DNA of 64,000 nt from Bacillota bacterium (GCA_023408075.1 JAEYKW010000008.1:65551-129550), one strand, 5' to 3'. Counted from the stretch's first letter, positions 42,918 through 52,303 are shown. Made by a program: numbers and translations. The notes: generated by a model not told the origin, from the letters alone.

Positions 42918-43466
42918 TTATTGACCTGAGGGAAAAAAGCCTTCGATACAGTAGAGCGTGAATTTTTCGTCATGATCCTCGTCCACGCATTTTTGCTTGA
43001 GACAGCAGGGACATAAATCCTTTAACATTGCGTTCAGCGTTCCGTGCCGCTCGTGCAAAGCATAAAGGTATTTTAAGTATTTTCCTTCCGCGATGCGGTG
43101 GTGATTGTTTTTTTCCTGCAGCCCTTTCCATTCATAAAGGCCTTTTGCGCCCTTGCCCGAATTGCAGGCTTTGCATACGCGCACCACGTTGTCCGTTACA
43201 TCCTCGCCGCCGCGCGAACGGGGCAGTATGTGCTCGGTGGTGAGGTTGTTCTCAGCGCCGCAATAGATGCAGACGGACGTATTTTCCATTTCGAGCAGCC
43301 ATTCGCGCACATTTGTTGACCAGACGATTTCACCGCTTTTGAGCTTGTTTAAAAAGCTCATACGCAGCGCCCACTCGTTCTTTTTACCCGTGGCGGCACT
43401 CGTCATGATGGCGGCGTACTGCCAGAAAATAAGGTCTCTGACTGTTTTCACTGCCGGTGGCGGCAT
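42918..43466 (-). CDS. HNH endonuclease domain protein
   Basis: A 182-residue protein with an HNH nuclease core: CIYCGAENNLTTEHILPRSRGG (zinc cysteines, then the catalytic histidine) and VRVCKACNSGKGAKG (second cysteine pair with the asparagine) at residues ~68-115. A second cysteine cluster, CPCCLKQKC, lies near residue 155. ATG 43466 is preceded on the minus strand by AGGGGGATAA; a longer frame is possible to 43496. It stands alone between two convergent or same-strand genes with no methylase or phage genes, so its role (defence, mobile-element relic or repair) is unclear. Confidence 0.82.
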   Translation of the reverse strand: MPPPAVKTVRDLIFWQYAAIMTSAATGKKNEWALRMSFLNKLKSGEIVWSTNVREWLLEMENTSVCIYCGAENNLTTEHILPRSRGGEDVTDNVVRVCKACNSGKGAKGLYEWKGLQEKNNHHRIAEGKYLKYLYALHERHGTLNAMLKDLCPCCLKQKCVDEDHDEKFTLYCIEGFFPSGQ

Positions 43467-43616
43467 AGGCTTATCCCCCTTATATTTATATAACATTATG
43501 AATCAAGATAGCCCGGCAACTGGCTGGCGCTCCCTTTTTATATAATCATTTTTCGGGCAGATAAACATGTTTGTTTTGAATTATTTTGCTGGTCGCAAAG
43601 GCAATCTGGCAACAAC

Positions 43617-43652
43617 ATAAAAGCCGCCATGATTATTCATCCATGACGGCTT
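43617..43652 (-). terminator. Intrinsic terminator after the CrtI-like gene
   Basis: Read on the minus strand, AAGCCGTCATG and CATGGCGGCTT form an 11-base stem with one mismatch, followed by TTTA. It lies 15 bases after the stop codon at 43668. Confidence 0.65.
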
Positions 43653-43667
43653 GTGCATCAACAATTA

Positions 43668-45173
43668 TTATTGGCTTTTTTCGGTCACAAAGCGCTTTTT
43701 GTTATCCCGGCAGATCAGCTGCACCACGTCACGCCCGGTTTTAAGCGCGTTGGGTACGCCGCCGCCCGGCACGAGCCATTGGCCGCACATGTAAAACCCG
43801 GCAAGGCCCGGCAGCGTTTTGCCGATGCTCTTGCCAAAGTTGGCTGTGGTGGGGAGCCAGCTCATCGTCGCGCCCTTCCATGTGCCCGTATACCGCACGT
43901 ATGTGGCGGGGGTTGCGACATCGATTACGTCGATATCGTTTTCAATACCCGGATAGAGCTTCGCGAGCTCACCGATCACATCCTTGGCGAGCCTGTCCTT
44001 TTCGGCTTTGTATTTCTGTTTATCCGCATACAGCTGCATCCAATAATCAAACTCCGTATAGAAACGAACTGCAAGCGGCGTTTTGCCCGAAGGGGCCAGC
44101 GTCTTGTCGCAGGCATAATTCTGTATGATCAAATACGGCACGGGAACGCCCGCCGCCATGATGGGGGTGCTGAGCCGCTTGTGTGTGAGTTTTGGCTCGC
44201 CGCCAAGATCGCGCGCGATTCCGAGAGAAATCTGGATGTACGGAGGGAAGGTCGTGGTGGTTTCATACCACTCTTTCACCGCCTCTGGTGTGAAGTGTCC
44301 GCCCAGCATATTGTTCAGCGTGGTATATCCGTCCGCCGCAGAAACGACGCAGTCCGCGGCATGCTGCGTTCCGTCGGAGAGCTTAATCCCAATGGCTCTG
44401 CCGCTCTCCGTGAGAATTTGTTCCGTGCGACTCTTGTAACGGATTTGCCCGCCGAGCGCAATATATCTTTTTTCCATCGCCTGCGCAACTTTCAGCGAGC
44501 CGCCCTCGGGATATCCTGCCGTTCTTGCGGCGCACCAAGCCATGGTGGCGGCAAACATGGAAACGGGGAACTCCTCTCCCCAAACATTCTCCGGCAAGAG
44601 CCTTAAGAGCGTGCTCTTCATCTTTACGCCAAATTCATGCATCGAGACCTTCCCATATTTCAGAAAAGACCGGTACTGCTGCAAATGGGCCAGCATGCCC
44701 GGCATCATCTTCATATAATCGAGAATGTTGAAAAGCTCCTGCGGTTTTTGAACGTACGGCTTAAAGCCGATTAAGGTGCGGATAAGCCCGCAGAGCTCCT
44801 CAATGGCCTCCCGGTCCTCGGGAGAATGGCTCAGCAGCTCTTGTTTCAGCTTGTCGGGGTCAAAATACAGCCTGACGGTTTCGCCGTCTGCGCTTAGATA
44901 ATCACAGTATGATTCATGGTTGATAAAACGGTGGCTGTCGATCACGCCGACTTCGCGCCAAATGGGGTAGAACATGCCGTCGGGCGCTGACCCTGTCAGC
45001 CAATCAAGGCACCCGTCGAACGTATAATCACCGCGCTTCCACGACGTGCAAAGCCCGCCGGGTATATTATGCATTTCATAAATCGTGCTCTGATACCCGT
45101 TCATCTGTGCATAGCAGCCTGCCGACAATCCCGCAATCCCCGCGCCGATAATAATCACTGAACGCTGCTTCAT
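43668..45173 (-). CDS. CrtI/phytoene-desaturase-like FAD-dependent oxidoreductase
   Basis: A 501-residue flavoprotein. The N-terminal dinucleotide-binding motif is SVIIIGAGIAGLSAGCYAQMNG (residues 5-26), followed by EMHNIPGGLCTSWKR, the GG-doublet typical of phytoene desaturases and carotene isomerases. A C-terminal FAD contact is GLAGFYMCGQWLVPGGGVPNAL near residue 465. No carotenoid synthesis genes are near, so it is probably one of the many clostridial relatives acting on another hydrophobic substrate. AAGGA precedes ATG 45173. It is transcribed away from the isomerase gene. Confidence 0.85.
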   Translation of the reverse strand: MKQRSVIIIGAGIAGLSAGCYAQMNGYQSTIYEMHNIPGGLCTSWKRGDYTFDGCLDWLTGSAPDGMFYPIWREVGVIDSHRFINHESYCDYLSADGETVRLYFDPDKLKQELLSHSPEDREAIEELCGLIRTLIGFKPYVQKPQELFNILDYMKMMPGMLAHLQQYRSFLKYGKVSMHEFGVKMKSTLLRLLPENVWGEEFPVSMFAATMAWCAARTAGYPEGGSLKVAQAMEKRYIALGGQIRYKSRTEQILTESGRAIGIKLSDGTQHAADCVVSAADGYTTLNNMLGGHFTPEAVKEWYETTTTFPPYIQISLGIARDLGGEPKLTHKRLSTPIMAAGVPVPYLIIQNYACDKTLAPSGKTPLAVRFYTEFDYWMQLYADKQKYKAEKDRLAKDVIGELAKLYPGIENDIDVIDVATPATYVRYTGTWKGATMSWLPTTANFGKSIGKTLPGLAGFYMCGQWLVPGGGVPNALKTGRDVVQLICRDNKKRFVTEKSQ

Positions 45174-45386
45174 TGTGACCGTCCTTAATTAATTTTATTG
45201 AAGTTTCAAGGAAAGTTATGCCTGAACTGTATATATCATAACATCTCGGGCTTTTTCAATCAAGGCAGGCGAAAACCGCAGCCGATTCATTTATAAAAAT
45301 GTGGATGTATGCGCTGACTTGCGAAACGGTATAAGCACAAAGTAACATATGGGTTTATTAAAGTGGTTAAAAATTTGCGGGAGGAG

Positions 45387-45416
45387 TTAGCGTATATATC
45401 TCGAATATGTTATACT
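45387..45416 (+). promoter_or_regulatory. Extended -10 promoter of the isomerase gene
   Basis: TGTTATACT (TATACT at 45411-45416) is an extended -10 box. The -35 candidate TTAGCG (45387-45392) is weak. It stands 65 bases before the start codon. Confidence 0.45.
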
Positions 45417-45482
45417 GAATTTCAGTGTTTAGAAATATCAGCGTATACAAGTTTTATTATATCAATAAAGGAGAAACGCAAC

Positions 45483-46967
45483 ATGATCAATATTCCCGAA
45501 GTGAAAGTGGGCATTGTGGCCGTGAGCCGCGACTGTTTCCCGATTGACCTGTCCATCGAAAGGCGCAAAGCTGTTATAGAAGCCTGCGAGAGAAAAAACA
45601 TTGATATCGTTGAGATTGAGACGACGATTGAAAATGAGCACGACACGATGCGGGCGCTTGAGGAACTCAAAGAGAAGAATGTGAACGCACTTGTTGTGTT
45701 TCTTGGCAACTTCGGGCCCGAAGGCCCCGAGACCATGCTGGCTCAGGAATTTGACGGGCCGTCGATGTTCTGTGCAGCAGCCGAAGAAAGCATCGACGTG
45801 CTTTCGAGCCGCCGCGGCGACGCTTACTGCGGCATGCTCAACGCAAGCTATAATTTAAAACTGCGCAAGGTCAATGCGTACATACCCGAAAGCCCCGTGG
45901 GGACGGCTGCGCACATCGCGAGCCTGATTCAGGAGTTCCTGCCGATTTCTCGCGCGATGATCGGCGTAAAAGGCCTTAAAATCATCACCTTCGGGCCGCG
46001 CCCGTTCGATTTTCTTGCGTGCAACGCACCGATCGCGCCGCTTTTCAAGCTTGGCATCAACGTTCAGGAAAACTCCGAGCTCGACCTGTTTGCGGCTTTC
46101 AACAAGCACAAGGACGATGCGCGTATTCCCGCCGTTGTTGCGGATATGGAAAAGGAGCTCGGAGAAGGCAACTGCATGCCCGGCATACTTCCCAAGCTCG
46201 CGCAATATGAAATCACGCTGCTCGACTGGATCGACGAAAACAGAGGCGCGGCTAAATACATCGCGCTCGCGAACAAATGCTGGCCTGCGTTTCAGACGCA
46301 GTTCGGGTTTGTGCCGTGCTATGTGAATTCACGCCTGACGTCAAGGGGCATCCCCGTGGCGTGCGAGGTGGATATTTACGGAGCGCTCAGCGAATATATC
46401 GGCACCTGCGTGACGGGCGCTGCGGTGACGCTGCTCGATATCAACAACACGGTGCCCGCCGAGATGTATGAGCAGTCGATCAAGGGCAAGCTCGCGTACG
46501 GAGACGACGAGGTGTTCATGGGCTTCCATTGCGGCAACACCCCGATCTGCCGCCTCAAAAAGGGCGAGATGAAGTATCAGTTGATTATGCACCGCGGCCT
46601 TGAGCCGGACAAGGAGCCCGACATCACGCGCGGCACGCTCGAAGGCGATATCGCGCCCGGCAAAATCACGTTCTTCCGCCTGCAGGGCAATATCGACTCG
46701 CAGCTGCAAAGCTACATTGCGGACGGCGAAGTGCTGCCTGTGGAGACGCAGTCTTTCGGCGGTATCGGCGTGTTCGGCATTCCCGAGATGGAGCGCTTCT
46801 ACCGCCATGTGCTGATTGAAGACGGCTATCCGCATCACGGCGCGGTGGCGTTCGGCAACGTCGGGCGGCAGATATTTGAAGTGATGAAGCTGCTGGGCGT
46901 CGGCAAGATATCGTTCAACCAGCCCAAAGGGTTTTATTACAAAACGGAGAATCCGTTTGTGAAGTAA
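45483..46967 (+). CDS. L-fucose/L-arabinose isomerase-family protein
   Basis: A 494-residue protein of the L-fucose isomerase fold family. These enzymes convert an aldose to a ketose with a divalent metal. The N-terminal Rossmann-like part starts VGIVAVSRDCFP, FGPRPFDF is near residue 165, and the metal-site region includes ACEVDIYGALSEY near residue 285 and MGFHCGNTP near 345, the latter with the conserved histidine. ATG 45483 has AAAGGAG nine bases upstream; a longer frame to 45363 has none. No kinase or aldolase for the product is adjacent. The exact sugar cannot be told. Confidence 0.78.
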   Translation: MINIPEVKVGIVAVSRDCFPIDLSIERRKAVIEACERKNIDIVEIETTIENEHDTMRALEELKEKNVNALVVFLGNFGPEGPETMLAQEFDGPSMFCAAAEESIDVLSSRRGDAYCGMLNASYNLKLRKVNAYIPESPVGTAAHIASLIQEFLPISRAMIGVKGLKIITFGPRPFDFLACNAPIAPLFKLGINVQENSELDLFAAFNKHKDDARIPAVVADMEKELGEGNCMPGILPKLAQYEITLLDWIDENRGAAKYIALANKCWPAFQTQFGFVPCYVNSRLTSRGIPVACEVDIYGALSEYIGTCVTGAAVTLLDINNTVPAEMYEQSIKGKLAYGDDEVFMGFHCGNTPICRLKKGEMKYQLIMHRGLEPDKEPDITRGTLEGDIAPGKITFFRLQGNIDSQLQSYIADGEVLPVETQSFGGIGVFGIPEMERFYRHVLIEDGYPHHGAVAFGNVGRQIFEVMKLLGVGKISFNQPKGFYYKTENPFVK

Positions 46968-46994
46968 GGCAGCAGGAATAGACAAAGAATGATG

Positions 46995-47023
46995 GGAGCA
47001 TCCGAAAGGATGCTCCTGTTTTT
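46995..47023 (+). terminator. Intrinsic terminator after the isomerase gene
   Basis: GGAGCATCC, a GAAA tetraloop and GGATGCTCC form a perfect nine-base stem, followed two bases later by five T. Confidence 0.92.
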
Positions 47024-47114
47024 GTTGCAATGAAAAGGCTCGCCGGACGAATATATGCGAGTGCAAAGACAGGCTTGATATGATGTGATGTCATAAAAAG
47101 TCGAGTTTTTGTCA

Positions 47115-47142
47115 TTGAAAAAATCGAAACATATGACATAAT
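47115..47142 (+). promoter_or_regulatory. Promoter upstream of the structured leader
   Basis: TTGAAA (47115-47120), 16 bases, CATAAT (47137-47142). A second -10-like TATAAT follows at about 47,147. The transcript would have a leader of about 280 bases before the small secreted protein. Confidence 0.5.
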
Positions 47143-47239
47143 AGTATATAATAATATAAAATATACCTTGTATATAAATTGGATAGTAAATTATACACTT
47201 GTTGGTGCTTTCCTGCGGGACATGACATTGGGAATCAAT

Positions 47240-47400
47240 CACATCCTTTGCATGGCCTGCCATCTCCCAAATGTGGGGGTAAAGGAGGGATGTGTATGAG
47301 GGTATAGAAAAGTCCTTGCAAAAACCAAAGGGCGCGAACCCTGCCGCAAAGCGGCAGCTGGCTTAGCATGGAAATCAGCTTCACCGTGCACAAGAAAATG
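47240..47400 (+). ncRNA. Structured 5' leader, riboswitch candidate of unassigned class
   Basis: Several nested pairings can be drawn. CACATCC (47240-47246) pairs with GGATGTG (47288-47294) around a small hairpin. GGG and CCC (47330-47332, 47339-47341) close a six-base loop. TGCCGC and GCGGCA (47342-47347, 47351-47356) form a perfect hairpin with loop AAA. GCTG pairs with CAGC (47357-47360, 47376-47379). Fragments such as GCAAAAACC and CGCAAAGC recall the cyclic-di-GMP-I riboswitch, but the match is incomplete and I do not assign the class. A five-codon frame (ATG at 47290, with AAAGGAGG before it) also lies inside. Confidence 0.35.
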
Positions 47401-47429
47401 AAAAAATAACAATAGAAAGGAAAAATGAA

Positions 47430-47873
47430 ATGAAAAGAAAACTTCCAGGAAGAACATTCACAATGATAGTTGCTATTGTATTGGTTTTTGCCTTTGCTGG
47501 TGTTGCATTGGCCGGGAGTACTGGTGGTTCATGGACATCGTCAACGTGCATGCGTTATTTTATAGCTAATGACCCGTTGCAGAAAACACCGTATAATTTC
47601 ACTTGGGGCTTATTCACACCAAGACCGGAATATGTAAAATATGCTAATGATGGTTACGCGAGTATCGACAACTGGATGATGGCATATGTTGTTCGACCTG
47701 ATACTGGTGAACGGGTGTCAGATTTCTGCGGCTGTTGGATAAATGAAGATGACAATGCATCCATATACAATGTAGGTTATCTTAATACGTTGCGCGTCAG
47801 AATAGAAAATAGTGAATATCCAGGCGTATATAACATGAAATCCAAAGGGACTTTTGAAGCCGAGTACAATTAG
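47430..47873 (+). CDS. Small secreted protein of unknown function
   Basis: A 147-residue protein with a signal peptide (MKRKLPGRTFTMIVAIVLVF, cleavage probably after ALA-G near residue 29). The mature part of about 118 residues has three cysteines (in SSTCMRY and DFCGCW), many aromatic residues, and a beta-rich look (YVKYANDGYASIDNWMMAYV). I do not recognise the family. It follows a long structured leader and stands before the lipoprotein array. The ribosome site is AGAAAGGAAAA before ATG 47430. Confidence 0.75.
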   Translation: MKRKLPGRTFTMIVAIVLVFAFAGVALAGSTGGSWTSSTCMRYFIANDPLQKTPYNFTWGLFTPRPEYVKYANDGYASIDNWMMAYVVRPDTGERVSDFCGCWINEDDNASIYNVGYLNTLRVRIENSEYPGVYNMKSKGTFEAEYN

Positions 47874-47883
47874 TGATACATTA

Positions 47884-47926
47884 TGCCACCCTCGATCTAT
47901 AATTGTTCTGCGGATCGAGGGTGGCA
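47884..47926. repeat. Perfect 14-base inverted repeat
   Basis: TGCCACCCTCGATC (47884-47897) pairs completely with GATCGAGGGTGGCA (47913-47926) around a 15-base loop. No T-run follows on the plus strand, so it is not a standard terminator, although it could stabilise the 3' end of the small secreted protein transcript. Confidence 0.7.
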
Positions 47927-47952
47927 AACAACTGTCAGTGAGGTAACAAAAG

Positions 47953-49362
47953 ATGAATAAAAAAATTGGGCTAATTATTTCGTTGGTTTTTCTTATTTTA
48001 TTATGTGCATGTCAGTCCACACCGGATAAAGATGCCGTGGTCAATAAAAATGACGGAAAATTGGAAGAACTCATTTCGTCCGCCCCAATTGAATCTGAAC
48101 AAACAGTCATTGCGAATGAATCAGACGAAACCATAGATAAGTCGGCAGATGATTCTGAGCCGGGCGTGCTTACTGAAAGGTGGACACAGCCTTATAGCTT
48201 AGAAGGGCTCGAATGTGAGATTGATGCGGATATCATTTTACCGGATAAAAAAGAGTTTCCGGTGTATAAGATAAAACAGCGAGAATTTGATGATGAAACA
48301 ATAAAAAGGATAGTAAAATATTTTACCAAAGATGCCACAGGCATGCGTGAGACGTCTCCAACCAAAGAAGAGCTCGAGATGCAATTAGTTTATGCAAAAC
48401 GAGGAAAGTTTACAGAGGCTGAAGGCATCTACACATGGGAGTCGTATGAAGGCCAGCAAGAGGATATTGCGAGGCTTGAAGAACAGATAAAAAATACTGG
48501 GGAGGAAGCTTTCTCTTCGGTGACTGACGATATTGTGTTGCCGATAGCTTATACTTACGCAATGCCGGATGGAAGCAGAGTGCATGTGCTGGCTAAATCA
48601 AATAGTATTAACATTACTCCGTTAAAGGATGGAATCGTTCAACCGGAATCATGGGTGATAGCAGGAGAGGCTTATCCGGGAGAGCCGAAGGGAACCACTT
48701 TAGACAACGTAAAAATCAGCCAACAAGATGCCTACGAAATGGTTAATGCATTTTTAAAAGAAGTGGGCATCAAAAATATGGGCATCGCTGAATCTGAAAA
48801 GGCACGTTTGCGTGATGCTATGATGAGTAAAACGGTTTCGGAGGGCTGGTGTTTGACGCTTTGCAGAAACGATGGCGGTAGCGTGCCCTTGAATATTACC
48901 AGTCAACATTCAGGAGTACTCTATTATCGTTCAGAGGATTATACGCAGCGTTGGTATCCGGAAGCGATGAGGATATATGTGGATGACACAGGTGTTAAAA
49001 CCTTTGCATGGAACAATCCGATTGAAACAGTGGAAGTCCTTAATCAGAATGTTCTTGTATTAAATTTTGATGAGGTCAAAGAAAGAATACTCGGATATAT
49101 AAAATATGGATATTCGTATGTGGTTCAGCAGTTCAAAGACAGGGGTTCGGAGTTGTCCGATCAGAAGATCAAAGTCAAAAAAATCGTATTAACCAACGTT
49201 ATGATACCCATAAAGAACGAAACAGAATATCAAATGTTGGTTCCTGCATGGATTATCTATTATGACCAAGAAGCCGGAATGAATACGGTATCTGCATTTA
49301 TTGCGGTTAATGCCATAGATGGTTCAAGTATTGATCTTAAAGTGCGCACATCAGAAGAATAG
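47953..49362 (+). CDS. Lipoprotein array member 1
   Basis: A 469-residue lipoprotein: signal peptide with lipobox CACQSTPD (lipid cysteine near residue 19), an acidic linker to ~70, then a mixed alpha/beta body. The segment ISQQDAYEMVNAFLKEVG near residue 255 and the C-terminal FIAVNAIDGSSID are shared with the other array members. It probably sits on the outer face of the membrane. The function is unknown; the family may correspond to the clostridial DUF6034 group, but I cannot verify that. AGTGAGGTAACAAAAG precedes ATG 47953. It lacks the duplicated leader seen before later members. Confidence 0.75.
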   Translation: MNKKIGLIISLVFLILLCACQSTPDKDAVVNKNDGKLEELISSAPIESEQTVIANESDETIDKSADDSEPGVLTERWTQPYSLEGLECEIDADIILPDKKEFPVYKIKQREFDDETIKRIVKYFTKDATGMRETSPTKEELEMQLVYAKRGKFTEAEGIYTWESYEGQQEDIARLEEQIKNTGEEAFSSVTDDIVLPIAYTYAMPDGSRVHVLAKSNSINITPLKDGIVQPESWVIAGEAYPGEPKGTTLDNVKISQQDAYEMVNAFLKEVGIKNMGIAESEKARLRDAMMSKTVSEGWCLTLCRNDGGSVPLNITSQHSGVLYYRSEDYTQRWYPEAMRIYVDDTGVKTFAWNNPIETVEVLNQNVLVLNFDEVKERILGYIKYGYSYVVQQFKDRGSELSDQKIKVKKIVLTNVMIPIKNETEYQMLVPAWIIYYDQEAGMNTVSAFIAVNAIDGSSIDLKVRTSEE

Positions 49363-49438
49363 ACTCATTTAAACGTTATATTGGAGTGTTCGGAAAGATA
49401 GGCAGGCTATTGATGCAAAAAAACTGCAATCTTGCAAT

Positions 49439-49489
49439 AGCACTTTGGTGCGTTTCATCCGTCTTATATGTAAACGCAAAGGAGTCTCT
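49439..49489 (+). repeat. Duplicated leader, copy 1
   Basis: The segment from GCACTTTGGTGCGTTTCATC to the ribosome site AAAGGAG is nearly the same as at 50868-50917, 52323-52372 and (5' part only) 54329-54358. The shared part includes CATCCGTCTTATATG. Confidence 0.8.
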
Positions 49490-50826
49490 GTGAGAAAAGG
49501 GCACTGGATATATACAATCATAATGGCAGCGCTGGTGCTGGCCTTGCTGCTCATGTCCTGTCAGCAGACACCCGAAAAAACACCTGTTATCGGAAAAGCT
49601 GTGGACTATTTAGAGAATGTCGAAGAAACGCCATTCCAGCCCTATGAAGCACCGCTAAATATTAGTGAGTCCGAAGAAATAAGCGGGTTAAGCTTGAAAA
49701 TCGATGCTGAGGTCACTGTTCCCGTTACTGACGGGTATAGCGTCATGGAAATATCAAAGCAAGTCTTTGATGTCAATATCTATAAGGAAATCATGAACTA
49801 TTTTCATCCAGATGAGCCATGGGTTAAAGAGCCGATTTTAACAAAGGATGAGATTATTCAAAGAATAGCCTATTATCAAGCAAATTCAGATGTTGAAAGT
49901 CCAGAATATAAGGACGCCATTAAAGCGCTTCAAGATCAATTGGAGGACGCACCAGAAGCTGCCGAATACAAGCCGTTTTCATTTGATGAAATCAGTGATG
50001 AAGGTGATATCTATGCCTATTGCAAGAATAAAGATGATGATACATATTCAGTTTTTTTAGGTAAAATGAACAGCAACCACTATCAATATCAAAGAATTTC
50101 TGACGAATATTGGCTTCCTGAAGAGGGTGCAGAAACAGATCAGCAAAAGAATGATTTTTTAAATATGATGCCAAGCATTTCAGTGGAAGAGGCGCAAAAA
50201 AAGCTGAACAAGCTTTGCGCAACTTAAATGACGATCCAACGATGCTGCTGTCTTATCACTCAAAATCGATCAGCTATAAGAATGATCAAGCAACATCAGT
50301 AGGGTGGGAATTCTGTTATACGCGGGATTGTAATGGGTTGCAAGCTTCATATGTTGGGAACTGGGACATATGGAAAGGCAGCCCTGCTCCTGTTAACACA
50401 GCGCCATGGGAACAAGAGTGTACGTTTATCATTGTAGATGATAAAGGAATCGCGGTATATGACAGCCGCGGCGCGGGCAAGCAGAATAAAGTTCTATACA
50501 ACAACGTTGAATTATTGCCTTTTGTTGATATTCTTGAACGGATTAAACAACAATTGGTTTACAATCATGCCTATCATGTAGAGTCAGTTGAAGAGGCTTC
50601 AGTTGTTGTCAATGGAATAAAACTGGGAAGCTCTCTTATTAATGTAAAAGATCATCCGGATGTGGGCAGACTCATTCCTTCGTGGGATGTTGCTTATGAC
50701 TACTATGAAAGACTTGTTGGTGAAAAAGAGCCTTTTGTTTTTCATTGTCACGTTTATTTGAACGCCATTGACGGAAGCTACATTGAACCGCGTGCGACGG
50801 GTGCTCAAGTGATGCCAAATGGCTAA
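49490..50826 (+). pseudogene. Lipoprotein array member 2, frameshifted
   Basis: A lipoprotein of the array broken into two frames. The first part (GTG 49490 to a stop at 50227) has a signal peptide with lipobox LLLMSCQQTPE and about 245 residues. The second part (to 50826) continues with LRNLNDDPTMLL and ends with the family segment LNAIDGSYIEP. The frames join at a run of seven A (50196-50202): one more A would give a continuous EEAQKKAEQALRNLNDD, the helix that all paralogues have at this place. It is therefore a one-base deletion, a sequencing error, or a slippage site. The GTG start is preceded by AAAGGAG. Confidence 0.75.
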
Positions 50827-50867
50827 TTATAGAATCTGTGATCTCAACGATTTTTAAATGTTCTATA

Positions 50868-50917
50868 GCACTTTCGGGTGTTTCATCCGTCTTATGCGCA
50901 AACACTAAGGAGAATCT
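50868..50917 (+). repeat. Duplicated leader, copy 2
   Basis: GCACTTTCGGGTGTTTCATC, then CGTCTTATGCGCAAACACTA and AAGGAG before the next lipoprotein. It is closely similar to copies at 49439 and 52323. Confidence 0.8.
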
Positions 50918-52303
50918 ATGAGAAAAGGACGCAGGATATATACAATCATAATGGCAGCGCTGGCGCTGGCTTTGCTGCTCACCGCCTGCCAGCCAACGCC
51001 CGAAATCGCGCCGGTGCAGAATAAAGGCGACAGCTTGATTGATATGATATCAGGTGATTACGATTTTACGCCGGAAAACGCCGCTGCGCTGAATGGCCAA
51101 ACATGGAGTGAGCAGGTATTTGAGCAGGATGATATCACTGTGTCGGTGGATGCTCAAATCATCACGCAGGATGTAAAAGCCTATCCTGCCATTCGAACGA
51201 AGGAAGATAAAGAAAGATTTATGAAGGGCGCATACTTAAAGAACATGATCGATTATTTTTTTGCCGGGGATCAGCTCTACTATCGTAAAATGGACCCCGC
51301 TAAAAAAGAAGCCGCCATCAGGACATTTTGGTTTCAGCAGTTCCTATCGTCCGGTACCGTTCCCGAAGAGGAGCTTGATGACGCGAATCAAAAGCTTGAA
51401 TATTATCAGAAATTACTCGCATCGGCATCCGATGACATTCCTTTCGATATTAAGGAAGACCCTTGCGGTGAGAAGCATATGATTGATACAGGGATCGATA
51501 ATCTTGTTGCGCTTGTTTCGTATCCTTCCGATGGAATTTCGTTTGTTGAGATGGGAAATAACCATTTGGTATTTATCAAACAAACATCTATATACAATAA
51601 TTATGAATATGAAGTCGGGCTCGATTCATTGAACGACGCGCCCGAGAGCATTGATATGGATGCGCAAACCGCGCTTCAAATCGCTGAGGATTCTGTGAAT
51701 ACCGTCGCAAAAGGAGATAGCATGAAACTGGTGCGCATAGCCACCATTTGCAGAGTGCCCGAAACGATGCCTGAGGCCACAGAAATGCAAAAGCTTAATC
51801 CGGATGGCCTTGTTTTCTATTTCATGAGAAGCTATCAAGACGCAAAGCCAACATATACCACTATATCGGATTTTCAGTTTAATCTTAATGGATCAGATCC
51901 ACAGTATCGCCAGAAAACGCATCCAGAGTACATCAGAGTGATCGTCTACCATACAAATATTGTTGATTGGATGTGGTTAGCCCCTGATATCACAGGTGAG
52001 GTGATATCGGATGACGTGCCATTGATGCCCTTTGAGCAAGTAAAAGATATCTTCAAACAACAGGTTAAAAACTATTATGCAGCCTGTTCGTATGACGGTA
52101 CAGTTGAAATACATATCGATAAAATTGCACTGGGCCTTATGAAGATAAGCGAAAAAGATAGCGACGATGATTGCCTGATCATTCCTGTTTGGGACTTTAT
52201 CGGTACTGAACACACAATATTTTACGGTTATGATGATGACAGCGATGAAGATCATACGTATCTGACAATTAACGCGATTGACGGAACCATCATCGATAGG
52301 TGA
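50918..52303 (+). CDS. Lipoprotein array member 3
   Basis: A 461-residue lipoprotein. The signal peptide (MRKGRRIYTIIMAALALALL) ends in lipobox LLTACQPTPE, with the lipid cysteine at residue 24. The body has the shared helix MDAQTALQIAEDSVNTVAKG near residue 245 and the C-terminal LTINAIDGTIIDR. The N-terminal 40 residues are almost identical to members 2 and 4, also at DNA level, while the rest diverges, which indicates duplication followed by change in the exposed domain. AAGGAG stands before ATG 50918. The function is unknown. Confidence 0.78.
   Translation: MRKGRRIYTIIMAALALALLLTACQPTPEIAPVQNKGDSLIDMISGDYDFTPENAAALNGQTWSEQVFEQDDITVSVDAQIITQDVKAYPAIRTKEDKERFMKGAYLKNMIDYFFAGDQLYYRKMDPAKKEAAIRTFWFQQFLSSGTVPEEELDDANQKLEYYQKLLASASDDIPFDIKEDPCGEKHMIDTGIDNLVALVSYPSDGISFVEMGNNHLVFIKQTSIYNNYEYEVGLDSLNDAPESIDMDAQTALQIAEDSVNTVAKGDSMKLVRIATICRVPETMPEATEMQKLNPDGLVFYFMRSYQDAKPTYTTISDFQFNLNGSDPQYRQKTHPEYIRVIVYHTNIVDWMWLAPDITGEVISDDVPLMPFEQVKDIFKQQVKNYYAACSYDGTVEIHIDKIALGLMKISEKDSDDDCLIIPVWDFIGTEHTIFYGYDDDSDEDHTYLTINAIDGTIIDR

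Noticed and set aside
47311..47380. Firm assignment as a cyclic-di-GMP-I riboswitch
   Set aside because: Only short fragments resemble the class; the expected GACGCAAAGCC segment and closing stems are not all present, so it is kept as unassigned.
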